Source: Nocardia araoensis NBRC 100135
GTDB lineage: Bacteria; Actinomycetota; Actinomycetes; Mycobacteriales; Mycobacteriaceae
DNA length: 60,698 nucleotides
NCBI RefSeq assembly: GCF_000308435.1
Contig: NZ_BAFR01000132.1
Span: 1-60,698 of the forward strand
Direction of reading: 5' to 3'
Shown here: one piece after another, positions 29,018-38,716 of the stretch
Layout of the letters: every line of letters begins with the position of its first letter
Position numbering within the stretch: the first letter of the stretch is position 1
Notes under the pieces: generated by a model
Seen by the model: only the letters and a program-made list of their open reading frames with translations
What the model was told of the DNA's origin: nothing
The model's database searches: none
Translations under genes and position numbers: made by a program

Positions 29018-30019
29018 TCAGATCCACAGCGGGTCCCACGGGGCAGACGCTCCCGGCGCTGTGACCGGTTCCGTCTCCGAGAACGCGGCGGCGGCGCCCG
29101 ACCCGACGAACTCGGCTGCCGCGAGCACCGCACGGCGCACCGCGCTCTCCGGTCCTCGGCCCTCGGCCAAGCGGGCTGCCGCGGCGACGGCGAAACTGTC
29201 GCCCGCACCGCAGGTGTCACTGCCATCCGGCGCCCTGGCCACGGACGGTAGCGGGATGCGCAGGCGTTTGCCCGACGCTCGCAGGCACACCAGCGCCCCT
29301 TCCGTTCCGAGGGTCACCGCGATCGCCCCGACGGCCCACCCTTTGGCGAGCTTCCACAGATCCGGTCCGTCGTCCAGACGCCCGGACAGCAGGGTGAGCG
29401 CTTCCGCGCGATTGGGTGTGACCAGCGCCGCACCGGGGACCGGTACGGGTCCGCGCGGATGGGGATCCCAGACGATCGGAACGTGGTCGGCGTTGGCGCG
29501 CAGCAGCCCACGGATCTGCGGGTGCGCCGCGGCGCCGCCACCGTAATCCGAGACCAGGACGGCGCGCGCCGCCGCCAGCACTCCGACCGCCTCGTCGGGA
29601 AGCAGATCGGTCCCGACCCGCCCGGTGCCCGAGTCGACTCTGGTGATCAGGACGGGCCGCCTCGGGTGCCGGGCCCTGGTACGGCCGCTGGAGGCGGCCC
29701 ACGGGCCGATCGCCCGCACTCGCTGCTTGCAGACCGTCGAACCGCGGACGGGAAGGGCGATGACCCGCACATGCGGGTCCAGCAGCCCGCGCAGCCTGGC
29801 CGCCGCATCGTCGGCGGCGAAGCCCGCGATCAGCACGACCTCCCGCTCCTCTGCCGCGGCGAGCCTGGCCGCCAATCCCGCGCCACCGGGGCGCAGCGTC
29901 CGGTGCGCGACGTCGACCACGGGAGCCGCCGTGTCCGGACTGCACCGGTCGGCGCGGCCGTCGACGTCGATGTCGAGCAGCGCATCGCCGATCACGACGA
30001 GCGGGTCGCCCGCCGCCAT
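29018..30019 (-). CDS. PfkB-family sugar kinase, RfaE1-like
   Basis: A 333-residue ribokinase-fold kinase. The N-terminal LVVIGDALLDIDVDG and GGAGLAARLAA (substrate glycine motif) and the C-terminal SDTCGAGDSFAVAAAARL (PfkB signature 2 with catalytic Asp) are clear. The best match is the D-glycero-beta-D-manno-heptose 7-phosphate kinase type found in actinobacterial sugar clusters. Its start overlaps the stop of the preceding truncated glycosyltransferase by one base (TGATG). A divergent GT9 gene is next. Confidence 0.85.
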   Translation of the reverse strand: MAAGDPLVVIGDALLDIDVDGRADRCSPDTAAPVVDVAHRTLRPGGAGLAARLAAAEEREVVLIAGFAADDAAARLRGLLDPHVRVIALPVRGSTVCKQRVRAIGPWAASSGRTRARHPRRPVLITRVDSGTGRVGTDLLPDEAVGVLAAARAVLVSDYGGGAAAHPQIRGLLRANADHVPIVWDPHPRGPVPVPGAALVTPNRAEALTLLSGRLDDGPDLWKLAKGWAVGAIAVTLGTEGALVCLRASGKRLRIPLPSVARAPDGSDTCGAGDSFAVAAAARLAEGRGPESAVRRAVLAAAEFVGSGAAAAFSETEPVTAPGASAPWDPLWI

Positions 30020-30300
30020 CACAGCGGCTCCGGCGCCGGGCACGGCCCGTGCGCGAGCCTCGGATCGCTCTCGGCGTCGGGTTCGATGCCGATCGCGTCG
30101 TCGCGCGGCATCACAGGCGGGTTCGAAGACGACCTCGTGCCGATCGTCACTTCGCGCTCGATAGCCGGCCCGTCGTACCGCGTGACGTCGTACTCGACAG
30201 CCGCTGTCAGCGCCACGACGTGGAGATCTCCTGCACCGGCGGCGACACCACCGCGCCCGATCGGCAGGCCCGCGAGCTGGGACACCATGGTGATCTGCAC
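30019..30300 (-). pseudogene. Truncated N-terminus of a GT4-family glycosyltransferase
   Basis: A 93-codon frame with a good ribosome site (ACGGAG, six bases before the GTG). Its beginning, MQITMVSQLAGLP, GGVAAGAGDLHVVALTAAV and YDVTRYD, follows the N-terminal donor-fold start of GT4 enzymes of the kind M-x-I-x-M-V-S-E-H-x-S-P...GGVDAGGQNVHVAALA. After about 60 residues the similarity ends and a Pro-rich tail stops at the kinase start. Related clusters have a full-length GT4 of about 400 residues here, so this appears to be a deletion remnant that is still translated. Confidence 0.6.
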
Positions 30301-30503
30301 TGCTTGCTCCGTTCGTCGAGGACGACTGGATCGAACGCGCAGTAACCGATCAGGGCCTCACGGTGAAGCCCGCACGTGCGGACATGCCCGAACCGACCGT
30401 GCCGAAACACTCGATCGCGCATGCGGTGCGGTTTGCGCCGTCGGTCCCCGGGTAGAACGACGACATTCGTTCCGGGCCGTCGGATCATCCCGCAGGAGGT
30501 CGC

Positions 30504-31601
30504 ATGGCACAGGCGAGCGGCGCGATCGCCCGCGCGGAACCTGTCCCATCCCGTCCGGCGCTCGGCCCGCTCGGCGAGGTCTTTCCCGATGTGCGGCGCA
30601 TCGCGGTACTGCGCGGCGGTGGTCTCGGTGATCTGCTGTTCGCCCTACCCGCGATCCACGCCCTGGCCGCGACGTATCCCGGCGCCCGCATCGTCCTGCT
30701 CGGTTCCGCCGACCACGCCGAACTCCTCCGCGACCGGCCGGGCCCCGTCGACGAGGTGGTGGTCGTCTCCGAGCAGGGCAACGCCGGGGACGCGGTCGAT
30801 TACCGGCTGGGACCGATCGATCTGGGTGTACAGCTGCACGGCGGAGGCGCGTGGTCGAATCCATTCCTGACCAGCCTGCGGCCACGGTGGACGGTGGGTT
30901 CACGCGCCGAAGGGGCGGCTCCCCTGTCCCGTGTGCTGCCGTTCCGCTACTACCAGCACGAGACATTGCGTGCGCTCGAGGTGGTCGGTCTGGCCGGCGC
31001 GGCGCCCGTACTGCTCGAGCCGCGCCTCGAGTCGACGCAGGCGGATCGGTCCGCCGCCGACCTGGCACTACGCGGCCTGTGCGAGCCGATCGCGGCCGTT
31101 CATCCGGGAGCCAGAGATCCCCGCCGCCGGTGGCCTCCGGAGCGCTTCGCCGAGGTCGCCGCCCACTGTCTGGACCGGCGCATGGGTGTCGTCCTCCTGG
31201 GCTCGGAGCCCGATCGCGAGCTCGTCGAGGACCTCCGCTCGCGCATCGGCGCACACAACCGGCGGGTCCGCACGCTGATCGGCGCGCCGCTGCCCACGCT
31301 GTGCGGCATCCTGGCCCGCAGTGCGATCTTCGTCGGCAACGACAGCGGGCCCCGTCATCTGGCCAGGGCGTTCGGTACGCCGACCGTGGGTATCTTCTGG
31401 ATCGGCAATGTGATCAACGCCGGACCGCTCGGCCGCGCCCGTGACCGCGTGCTGATGTCGTGGACCACGGCCTGCCCGGTCTGCCACCGCGACTGCACCG
31501 ACGAGGAACTCCCCCGCTGCCCGCACGACGTCTCATTCGTCGCGGGTGTGCGGGCGGACGACGTCCGCCGCGACATCGATGACCTGCTCGAGGACCGCTG
31601 A
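30504..31601 (+). CDS. Glycosyltransferase family 9 (heptosyltransferase-like)
   Basis: A 365-residue GT-B enzyme. The GT9 start is RIAVLRGGGLGDLLFALPAIHAL, the middle has PIAAVHPGARDPRRRWPPERFAEV and the donor-site motif is FVGNDSGPRHLARAFGTPTVGIF. A cysteine-rich CPVCHRDCTDEELPRCPHD segment near the C-terminus resembles a metal-binding insertion. The ATG has GGAGG upstream. In actinobacteria this family sits with RfaE-type kinases in small clusters of unknown glycan product. Confidence 0.9.
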   Translation: MAQASGAIARAEPVPSRPALGPLGEVFPDVRRIAVLRGGGLGDLLFALPAIHALAATYPGARIVLLGSADHAELLRDRPGPVDEVVVVSEQGNAGDAVDYRLGPIDLGVQLHGGGAWSNPFLTSLRPRWTVGSRAEGAAPLSRVLPFRYYQHETLRALEVVGLAGAAPVLLEPRLESTQADRSAADLALRGLCEPIAAVHPGARDPRRRWPPERFAEVAAHCLDRRMGVVLLGSEPDRELVEDLRSRIGAHNRRVRTLIGAPLPTLCGILARSAIFVGNDSGPRHLARAFGTPTVGIFWIGNVINAGPLGRARDRVLMSWTTACPVCHRDCTDEELPRCPHDVSFVAGVRADDVRRDIDDLLEDR

Positions 31602-31615
31602 CCGGCGCCTCACGG

Positions 31616-31648
31616 TGCACATCGGTGTGCGGCGATCCGCGATGTGCA
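31616..31648. repeat. Stem-loop after the GT9 gene
   Basis: TGCACATCG (31616-31624) and CGATGTGCA (31640-31648) form a nine-base-pair stem with a 15-base loop, 15 bases after the GT9 stop. There is no T-run, so it may be a weak terminator or a processing site. Confidence 0.5.
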
Positions 31649-31769
31649 GTACCGCCCACCGCAGAAAGGTTCATGCCGAGTGACGGGAAGGATTGCCGCG
31701 GCGACACCAAAACTCTTGTGTGAGAAGGACCGTCCAGCGTGACCCTTGCCGTGCGGCTGGATGATTTCG

Positions 31770-31845
31770 TGGAGCGGATGACGGGATTCGAACCCGCGAC
31801 CCTCACCTTGGCAAGGTGATGCGCTACCAGCTGCGCTACATCCGC
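31770..31845 (-). tRNA. tRNA-Gly (GCC), CCA encoded
   Basis: A canonical cloverleaf on the minus strand: acceptor GCGGATG/CATCCGC, anticodon stem TCACC/GGTGA around loop TTGCCAA (anticodon GCC), T arm CGGG-TTCGAAT-CCCG and TCCA at the 3' end. It stands alone between the GT9 gene and the MFS gene. Confidence 0.97.
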
Positions 31846-31916
31846 ATTCGCATCGCGGTGACCGTGATGCGACACAGAACATTAGCGGACACCCGTGGCA
31901 AAAAGCCAATCGCCGC

Positions 31917-33131
31917 TCATGCCCGCCCGACCGCCGACCGGTCGCGGCGCAGGCCGAGACCGGCCGCGATCAGGCAGGCGACGGCGACGACACCGACGAA
32001 CCACGGGAACACCGCGCTCAGACCCCAGGTGGTGGCGGCCCAACCGGCCAGGATGGTGGGCAGGGCCATGGCCGAGTACGCGAGCAAGTAGTACGCCGAC
32101 ATGGTCTCGCCGCGCTTGTGTTGCGGCACGACCTCCGACAGGTGACGCAGCGATCCGCCGAAACCCAGGCCGAAGGTCGCACCCAGCGCGACGCCCGCGG
32201 CGAGCACCGCGACCCAGTTGTGTGTCGCCAGCGCGGGCACCGTCAGCACCAGCGACAGCGCCATGCCGGTGTCGCCGAGGATCGCGGCCCGCCGGGCGGG
32301 CACGCCGGTCGCGAACAGCTGCGCGGTCGCGCCGGAGAGCGCGGTCGACGCGACGACGGCGCCGCCGAAGACCAGGTTGTGGATGCCGGTCTGCTGCGTG
32401 GCCAGCGAGGGGTACAGCGACAGCAGCACGCCCAGCACCGACCAGGCCGCCATCACGCCGATCGCCGAGAACCAGAAGTCGCCCCGAATCTCCGGCGGCA
32501 CAGCCGGTTTCGCGATCCGGATGCGTCCGGCCACCCGGGCCGAATGCGGTTCGCGCAGAGCGAGCACGCCGCCCCCGATCGCGAGGCAGACGACGGTGAT
32601 CACGACATACGGCGTGCGCAACGGATGCGGCGCGTACTGCGCCAGCAACGCCGAGCCCAGGATCGCCACCGCCATCCCCACATTGAAGGCGACACCGCTG
32701 AGCTGGCCGGACCGCGCGCCGCGGTGCGGACGCAGATCCAGCAGCGCCGCCGCGCCCGCGACCACGGTCGAGCCGACCGCGACGCCGTGCAGCGCACGCG
32801 CCAGCAACAGCATGGGCACGCTGTCGGCGAGGACGAACACCAGCAACCCGGCGACCATCGTCGCGAAGGCGCCGAGCAGCACCGGCTTGCGGCCGACCAC
32901 GTCGGAGATCCGCCCGGACACCAGCACCGCCGCGAGGGCGGCCACCGCGTAGACCGCGAACACGATGGTCGTGGTGAGCGGCGAGAGGTGCCACTGCTTC
33001 TGATAGATGCCGTAGAGCGGCGCGGGCACGCCCGAAACCCCCAGCGCCACACCGCTCGCCGCCAGTACCAAGGCGTAGGCCCAGCGCTGTGTGGTCTGCT
33101 CCTCGACGGCCACCGCCATCGTCGCTGCCAT
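31917..33131 (-). CDS. MFS transporter (drug efflux type)
   Basis: A 404-residue protein with 12 predicted membrane segments. The A motif between segments 2 and 3 is GRISDVVGRKPVLLG, and the LARALHGVAVGSTVVAGAAALLDLRP stretch is the segment 4-5 region of DHA-type efflux pumps. The ATG has GGAG five bases upstream. It diverges from an ArsR-family gene with a matching inverted repeat in the gap, so expression is likely repressed by that regulator. The substrate is unknown. Confidence 0.9.
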   Translation of the reverse strand: MAATMAVAVEEQTTQRWAYALVLAASGVALGVSGVPAPLYGIYQKQWHLSPLTTTIVFAVYAVAALAAVLVSGRISDVVGRKPVLLGAFATMVAGLLVFVLADSVPMLLLARALHGVAVGSTVVAGAAALLDLRPHRGARSGQLSGVAFNVGMAVAILGSALLAQYAPHPLRTPYVVITVVCLAIGGGVLALREPHSARVAGRIRIAKPAVPPEIRGDFWFSAIGVMAAWSVLGVLLSLYPSLATQQTGIHNLVFGGAVVASTALSGATAQLFATGVPARRAAILGDTGMALSLVLTVPALATHNWVAVLAAGVALGATFGLGFGGSLRHLSEVVPQHKRGETMSAYYLLAYSAMALPTILAGWAATTWGLSAVFPWFVGVVAVACLIAAGLGLRRDRSAVGRA

Positions 33132-33150
33132 CGGAACTCCGATCAGGTAA

Positions 33151-33206
33151 GTTTGATGATGATCGAACAGCAATCGACGATACATCCGGTACGACTATCA
33201 TCAAAC
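33151..33206. promoter_or_regulatory. Inverted repeat GTTTGATGAT ... ATCATCAAAC, probable ArsR operator
   Basis: Two perfect ten-base arms at 33151-33160 and 33197-33206 are separated by 36 bases in the gap between the divergent MFS and ArsR genes. Each arm may be a half-site or a full site next to one of the two promoters. ArsR repressors commonly bind imperfect inverted repeats in such positions. Confidence 0.6.
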
Positions 33207-33224
33207 CTGGAAGTGAGCCAGATC

Positions 33225-33554
33225 ATGGCCGATGTCCCAGACGCGGACCAGCAGACGCCCCCGGTGGCCGCGCTGCCCGCGGTGCTCAGCGCGCTGCAGG
33301 ACCCGGTGCGCCTGGAGATGGTGCGCCGGCTCAGCAACGCGGGAACGGCGGTCCGCTGCGGCGCGCTCTACGAGGTGATCAACAAGTCGACCGCCACCCA
33401 CCACTTCAAGATCCTGCGCGACGCGGGTGTGATCGAGCGCTTGGTCATCGACGGCCACACCTGTCAGCGCCTGCGCAGCGACGATCTCGAGTCCGCCCTG
33501 CCCGGGCTGGTGCCGACGATCGTAGCGGCGGCCAACCGCGCTCGCCGGGATTGA
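33225..33554 (+). CDS. ArsR-family repressor
   Basis: A 109-residue winged-helix protein: ALPAVLSALQDPVRLEMVRRL opens the domain, INKSTATHHFKILRDAGVIERL is the recognition helix region and VIDGHTCQRLRSDDL the wing. The metal-binding CxC of classical ArsR is missing; only single cysteines (CGALYEV, CQRL) are present, so the signal is probably not arsenite. The start MADVPDADQQ was chosen because the longer frame begins inside the operator. It probably controls the divergent MFS gene. Confidence 0.88.
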   Translation: MADVPDADQQTPPVAALPAVLSALQDPVRLEMVRRLSNAGTAVRCGALYEVINKSTATHHFKILRDAGVIERLVIDGHTCQRLRSDDLESALPGLVPTIVAAANRARRD

Positions 33555-33575
33555 TCCGGCCGAGCGGGTCTGAGA

Positions 33576-33992
33576 TCAGCAGGCGTCGAAGCGCCACTGC
33601 CCGTCGACGAACGTCCAGGTCTTCGGCTTCGCGTCGTCCTCGGACGCGCGAGCGTCGAAATTCTTGACCGTGACCGTTCCGGTCGATCCGGAGGTGGTGA
33701 CGGTGATCTCCGATGGCTTGGACTTCAGGTCCCTGCCGTCGTAGAGCTGCGCCATGGACGCCGCGAAGTCGTCCTCGTTGAGCGTGAGCCTGCAACGCGC
33801 GGAACGGAATTGATACGCGGCCGCGTAGTCGTGGTTCGCCAGCGCGTCGTTCATCTTCGTGGCGTCCGCGCGCAGCGCGGCCGCGGTCGGCTCACCCGGC
33901 TTGCCCGCGTCCGTTCCGCCGCACCCGGCCAGCGCGACGACGGGCAGCGAAACCGCGCAAAGCACGCGAAGGACACGACTCGTTCGGTTCAT
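33576..33992 (-). CDS. Putative lipoprotein
   Basis: A 138-residue exported protein. The signal peptide ends in lipobox ALAGC (Cys near residue 24), followed by a Gly/Thr-rich linker and a small domain with two cysteines (SARCRLTL and the final FDAC) that could pair. The ending VDGQWRFDAC resembles the DUF4878/NTF2-like exported proteins of actinobacteria. AAGGAG precedes the start. Function unknown. Confidence 0.75.
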   Translation of the reverse strand: MNRTSRVLRVLCAVSLPVVALAGCGGTDAGKPGEPTAAALRADATKMNDALANHDYAAAYQFRSARCRLTLNEDDFAASMAQLYDGRDLKSKPSEITVTTSGSTGTVTVKNFDARASEDDAKPKTWTFVDGQWRFDAC

Positions 33993-34137
33993 CTCGACTC
34001 CTTGCCAGAGATCGCCGGATCCGACACCCGGACAATCGAGTTCAGCGCCCTCCGGCGAAGACCGACGGCCGGGCGGCCGAAACAGTATCGCGGCAACGGA
34101 TGCACCGCCAAGCCGCAACCCGGCGCCCGCGTCGAGA

Positions 34138-35505
34138 TCAGCTCGGCACCAGCCGGCGGACGGCGGCGGGCAGATCGCGGGTGCGCTTGTACGGTCCGGC
34201 GACCGACGCCGCGAACGGCCGTGCCAGCAGCGTCCGTGCGACGGCCGATACTTCGTCGGTCGTGACGGCGTCGATGCGAGCCAAGGTCTCCGACACACTG
34301 CGATGGTTGCCGTAGCTGAGTTCGCTGCGCCCCAGCCGGTTCATGCGCGAGGCCGAGTCCTCCAGACCGAGCACCAGCCCACCGCGCAACGAGCCCTTGG
34401 CGCGGGCGCACTCGGCGTCGCTGATGCCGTCGGCGGCCACTTCCTCCAGCACGCCGCGGGCCAGTGCCGCCACCTGCCCGAGGTTCTCCGGCTGGCAGCC
34501 GATGTAGACCGAGAACGCCCCGGTGTCGGCGAAGGTGTCCACGCTGGAATACACCGAATAGGCCAGCCCGCGCTCCTCCCGGATGCGCTGGAACAGACGG
34601 GAACTCAGCCCGCCGCCGACCACGGTGTTCAACACCGACAGCGGCCAGCGCCGGTCACCTTCGTGCCGCCCGAAGGCGCGCACGCCGAACGCGAGATGCG
34701 CCTGCTCGCTGTCGCGATGGCTCCAGTGCAGCTGCGGGCTGCCATGCGGCCGGAACCGGCCCTCGCGCCGCCGGGCGGGCGCCGCCGCGGGGTCGAGCCG
34801 GTTCTCGAACGCGCGATGCACCAATTCCACGGTGTGGTCGTGCTCCACGTTGCCGGCGACCGCGACCACCATCCGGTCCGGCCGGTAGCGCCGCAGATGG
34901 AACGACCGCAGCTGCGCGGCCCGCATCCCCTCGATGGATTCGATCGAGCCGATCACCGGACGCCCGATCGGATGGTCGCCGAACAGCGCGGCCAGGAAGG
35001 AGTCACCGACCAGGTCCTCGGGATCGTCGTCGCGCATGGCGATCTCCTCGAGCACCACCTGCCGCTCCACATCCACGTCCGAAGCCCGGCACAAGCCGTT
35101 GAGCACCACGTCGGAGACCATGTCGACCGCCAAGGGCAGGTCGTCGTCCAGGACGTGTGCGTAGTAGCAGGTCTGCTCCTTCGCGGTGAACGCGTTCAGT
35201 TCACCGCCGACCGCGTCCATCGCCTCGGCGATGTCCAGGGCCGACCGCGTCGGCGTCGCCTTGAATAGCAGATGCTCCAGGAAGTGCGCGGCCCCCGCGA
35301 CGGTCGGCCCTTCATCGCGCGACCCGACGCCCACCCAGACGCCGACGGACGCCGAGCGCACCCCGGGGAGATGCTCGGTGACCACCCGCAATCCGCCGGG
35401 CAGCACGGTGCGCCGCACGCCGCTGTCCGCGTCCATCCGCAGCTCGAGTGACGAACCCCCCTGCCCGGTGCTGAGCAGAGGGGTTGTCGTCTTCTTCTTC
35501 GTCAC
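34138..35505 (-). CDS. pepR: M16-family zinc metallopeptidase (PepR)
   Basis: A 455-residue insulinase-type peptidase. The inverted zinc motif HFLEH is at 74-78, with the distal Glu in the ELNAFTAKEQTCYYAHV region, and the C-terminal M16_C domain ends near residue 440. It follows pnp by 11 bases, as in mycobacteria (Rv2782c-Rv2783c), so the two are co-transcribed. The GTG start has no clear ribosome site and may rely on coupling to pnp translation. Confidence 0.92.
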   Translation of the reverse strand: MTKKKTTTPLLSTGQGGSSLELRMDADSGVRRTVLPGGLRVVTEHLPGVRSASVGVWVGVGSRDEGPTVAGAAHFLEHLLFKATPTRSALDIAEAMDAVGGELNAFTAKEQTCYYAHVLDDDLPLAVDMVSDVVLNGLCRASDVDVERQVVLEEIAMRDDDPEDLVGDSFLAALFGDHPIGRPVIGSIESIEGMRAAQLRSFHLRRYRPDRMVVAVAGNVEHDHTVELVHRAFENRLDPAAAPARRREGRFRPHGSPQLHWSHRDSEQAHLAFGVRAFGRHEGDRRWPLSVLNTVVGGGLSSRLFQRIREERGLAYSVYSSVDTFADTGAFSVYIGCQPENLGQVAALARGVLEEVAADGISDAECARAKGSLRGGLVLGLEDSASRMNRLGRSELSYGNHRSVSETLARIDAVTTDEVSAVARTLLARPFAASVAGPYKRTRDLPAAVRRLVPS

Positions 35506-35516
35506 AGAGACAAGTA

Positions 35517-37793
35517 CTACTCGGTCCCGGCCGAGCCCGCATCGGCGGCGTCGTCGCCGGTCTCCTCGGCGTTCTCCTCCACCGGAACGAGCGAGATCTT
35601 GCCGCGGTTGTCGATATCGGCGATCTCCACCCGCAGCTTGTCGCCGACGTTCACCACGTCCTCGACCTTGGCCACACGCTTGCCGTTGCCCAGCTTGGAG
35701 ATGTGCACCAGACCGTCGCGACCGGGCAGCAGCGAGACGAACGCGCCGAAGGCGGTGGTCTTGACGACCGTGCCCAGGAAGCGCTCGCCGACCTTCGGCA
35801 GCTGCGGGTTGGCGATGGCGTTGATCGCGTCGATCGCGGCCTGCGCGGACGGGCCGTCGGTCGCGCCGACGAACACGGTGCCGTCGTCCTCGATGGAGAT
35901 GTTGGCGCCGGTGTCCTCGGTGATCTGGTTGATCACCTTGCCCTTGGGGCCGATCACCTCGCCGATCTTGTCGACCGGGATCTTGATCGCGGTGACGCGC
36001 GGCGCGTACGGGCTCATCTCGTCCGGGGTGGCGATGGCCTCGGCCATCACGTCCAGGATGGTGGTGCGCGCGTCGTGCGCCTGGCTCAGCGCACCGGCCA
36101 GCACCTGCGACGGGATGCCGTCGAGCTTGGTGTCCAGCTGCAACGCCGTGACGAACTCGCGGGTGCCCGCGACCTTGAAGTCCATGTCGCCGAAGGCGTC
36201 CTCGGCGCCGAGGATGTCGGTCAGCGCGACGTAGCGGACCTCTTCCTCGCCCTGATCGTTGGTGAGGGTGTCCGACACCAGGCCCATCGCGATGCCCGCG
36301 ACCGGCGCCTTCAGCGGCACACCGGCGTTCAGCAGCGACAGGGTGGAGGCGCACACCGAACCCATCGACGTGGAGCCGTTGGAACCCAGCGCCTCCGACA
36401 CCTGGCGGATGGCGTACGGGAACTCCTCCTGGCTGGGCAGCACCGGGATCAGCGCCCGCTCGGCCAGCGCGCCGTGGCCGATCTCGCGGCGCTTGGGCGA
36501 ACCGACCCGGCCGGTCTCGCCGGTGGAGAACGGCGGGAAGTTGTAGTGGTGCATGTAGCGCTTGCTGGTCTCCGGGCCGAGCGAGTCGACCTGCTGGGCC
36601 ATCTTCACCATGTCCAGGGTGGTGACGCCCAGGATCTGGGTCTCGCCGCGCTCGAACAGCGCCGAGCCGTGCGCCCTGGGCACCACCGCCACCTCGGCGG
36701 ACAGCGCGCGGATGTCGGCCAGCCCACGGCCGTCGATGCGGAAACCGTCGGACAGGATGCGCTGGCGGACCAGCTTCTTGGTGACGGAGCGGAACGCCGC
36801 GCCCAGCTCCTTCTCCCGCCCGGCGTAGTCGTCGGCCAGGCGGTCGAGCACGGCGAGCTTGATCTCGTCGATCTTCTCCTCGCGCTCCTGCTTGCCGGAG
36901 ATGCTCAGCGCCTCGCTCAGCTCGCGCTTCGCGGTGCCCTCGACGGCCTCGTAGATGTCCTGGCCGTACGGCGGGAAGAGCGGGAACTCCTCGGTGGGCT
37001 TGGCGGCCAGTTCGGCGAGGTCCTGCTGCGCGCGGCACAGGCGGGCGATGAACGGCTTGGCGGCCTCGAGCCCTTCCGCGACCACGGCCTCGGTCGGCGC
37101 CTGCGCGCCGCCGTCGACCAGCGCGATGACGTTCTCGGTGGCCTCCGCCTCGACCATCATGATGGCGACGTCACCGGAGTCGACCACGCGGCCGGCGACC
37201 ACCATGTCGAACACGGCGCCCTCGAGCTGCTCGGTGGTCGGGAAGGCCACCCACTGGCCATCGATCAGGGCGACGCGAACGCCGCCGACCGGGCCGGAGA
37301 ACGGCAGGCCGGCGAACTGGGTGGACGCGGACGCGGCGTTGATGGCCACCACGTCGTAGAGGTCCTTCGGATCCAGGCTCAGCACCGTGACCACGACCTG
37401 GATCTCGTTGCGCAGGCCGTCGACGAACGACGGACGCAGCGGACGGTCGATCAGGCGGCAGGTCAGGATCGCGTCGGTGGAGGGACGGCCCTCGCGGCGG
37501 AAGAACGAGCCGGGGATGCGGCCCGCGGCGTACATCCGCTCCTCGACGTCGACCGTCAGCGGGAAGAAGTCGAACTGGTCCTTGGGCTGCTTGCCCGCGG
37601 TGGTGGCCGACAGCAGCATGGTCTCGTCGTCCAGGTAGGCGACGACCGAACCGGCGGCCTGCCGGGCGAGGCGTCCGGTCTCGAACCGGATGGTGCGGGT
37701 GCCGTAGCTGCCGTTGTCGATCAGCGCGACGGATTCGAACACGCCCGGCTCGACCTCGACGGCGGAGCTCTTGCGTTCAGTTGTTTCGGTCAT
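35517..37793 (-). CDS. pnp: Polyribonucleotide nucleotidyltransferase (PNPase)
   Basis: A 758-residue phosphorolytic 3'-5' exoribonuclease. Two RNase PH domains (first from about residue 20, second from about 340, with the GSSRFVEVG-like [30 protein letters not shown] linker later) surround the helical domain; the KH domain has the GPKG loop, and the S1 domain starts [20 protein letters not shown]. The C-terminal tail is acidic. The catalytic GE-x-x-E/D region and length are normal. A 653-base gap precedes it, which may allow autoregulation at a long leader. Confidence 0.97.
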   Translation of the reverse strand: MTETTERKSSAVEVEPGVFESVALIDNGSYGTRTIRFETGRLARQAAGSVVAYLDDETMLLSATTAGKQPKDQFDFFPLTVDVEERMYAAGRIPGSFFRREGRPSTDAILTCRLIDRPLRPSFVDGLRNEIQVVVTVLSLDPKDLYDVVAINAASASTQFAGLPFSGPVGGVRVALIDGQWVAFPTTEQLEGAVFDMVVAGRVVDSGDVAIMMVEAEATENVIALVDGGAQAPTEAVVAEGLEAAKPFIARLCRAQQDLAELAAKPTEEFPLFPPYGQDIYEAVEGTAKRELSEALSISGKQEREEKIDEIKLAVLDRLADDYAGREKELGAAFRSVTKKLVRQRILSDGFRIDGRGLADIRALSAEVAVVPRAHGSALFERGETQILGVTTLDMVKMAQQVDSLGPETSKRYMHHYNFPPFSTGETGRVGSPKRREIGHGALAERALIPVLPSQEEFPYAIRQVSEALGSNGSTSMGSVCASTLSLLNAGVPLKAPVAGIAMGLVSDTLTNDQGEEEVRYVALTDILGAEDAFGDMDFKVAGTREFVTALQLDTKLDGIPSQVLAGALSQAHDARTTILDVMAEAIATPDEMSPYAPRVTAIKIPVDKIGEVIGPKGKVINQITEDTGANISIEDDGTVFVGATDGPSAQAAIDAINAIANPQLPKVGERFLGTVVKTTAFGAFVSLLPGRDGLVHISKLGNGKRVAKVEDVVNVGDKLRVEIADIDNRGKISLVPVEENAEETGDDAADAGSAGTE

Positions 37794-38446
37794 TCTTCTC
37801 TCTCAACCTCTCGTCTTCGCCGGCTCGAGCGCACGCTGGCGCGATCCGGCTGTCGTCAGCCGTACCGGGTACGGACGCGCGGCAACCCTCCTGGCTGCGA
37901 CGCGCACACCCGGCCGAATCCCCTTGGACACGGCGACGCGGAGGCGGTCATCGATCGAAGCCCGACGGCGCCAACTCGCTGCCGATAGGCCACTACCGAA
38001 GACCGACGCCACGCGACGGGTGCATACGGCTGTGCAATGTTGTCGTGCGACGGGGGCAATCCGCACCCCTGTACACATATAACCAACGGTGCGATTGTAC
38101 GTCTCCCCGTTGGCCGAACCAGCGACCCCTCGGACACCCCCGTGTCGAGCAGCCGCGCCGCATCCCCCGGACAGCGAACGAACAAACCGACGTGGCTGCG
38201 CCGGATAACTCCGAACAACGCGACCCCGCCACGACAGGCATGCACCCGGACCGCACCGTCACCACAAGACGCGCCCAGCTCACCTCGACCACGTCTTTCG
38301 AGCGAAGCGAGACCGAGCCTGTCCCGTTCCCGGCCCGGCTCGCGCCGAGTGGCCGCTGCGTCCGCGACGAAGTCGCCAGCAGCGGTCGCTCGGACGCGAG
38401 CCATGAAGGGGCCGCGAACACCCAGCGCCGCAGGCGCTGGAAAAAA
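37794..38446. other. Long spacer between rpsO and pnp
   Basis: No convincing gene is present; all frames are Arg/Ser/Pro-rich shadows. CCAGCGCC-GCA-GGCGCTGG at 38422-38440 forms an eight-base-pair hairpin seven bases after the rpsO stop, without a T-run on the downstream side. An AT-rich patch near 38070-38100 (GGTTATATGTGTACA on the minus strand) is a candidate pnp promoter. In mycobacteria a lipoprotein gene occupies this interval. Confidence 0.45.
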
Positions 38447-38716
38447 TTACCGACGCAGCCCGAGCCGCTCGATCAGCGAACGGTAGCGGTTGATGTCGTT
38501 GTCCTGCAGGTACTTCGACAGCCGCTTGCGACGACCGATCAGCGCCATCAGGCCGTGGCGGGTGTGGTGGTCGTGCTTGTGCTTCTTCAGGTGCTCGGTG
38601 ATGTCGGCGATGCGCTTGGACAGCAGCGCGATCTGCGCCTCCGGCGAACCGGTGTCCTTCTCGTGCAGGCCGTACTCGGCGAGAATCGCCGACTTCTGCT
38701 CGGTGGTCAGCGCCAT
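38447..38716 (-). CDS. rpsO: 30S ribosomal protein S15
   Basis: The 89-residue protein is a full-length S15: [36 protein letters not shown], the [19 protein letters not shown] rRNA-binding block and the final LIERLGLRR. It binds 16S rRNA helices 20-22 early in small-subunit assembly. AGGAG lies 12 bases upstream of the start, somewhat far. The rpsO-pnp order is conserved in most bacteria. Confidence 0.98.
   Translation of the reverse strand: MALTTEQKSAILAEYGLHEKDTGSPEAQIALLSKRIADITEHLKKHKHDHHTRHGLMALIGRRKRLSKYLQDNDINRYRSLIERLGLRR

Noticed and set aside
35484..37988. An 834-codon open frame on the plus strand opposite pnp
   Set aside because: It is the antisense shadow of pnp in G+C-rich DNA; its translation is a His/Gly/Asp/Leu/Arg-rich low-complexity sequence without domains.
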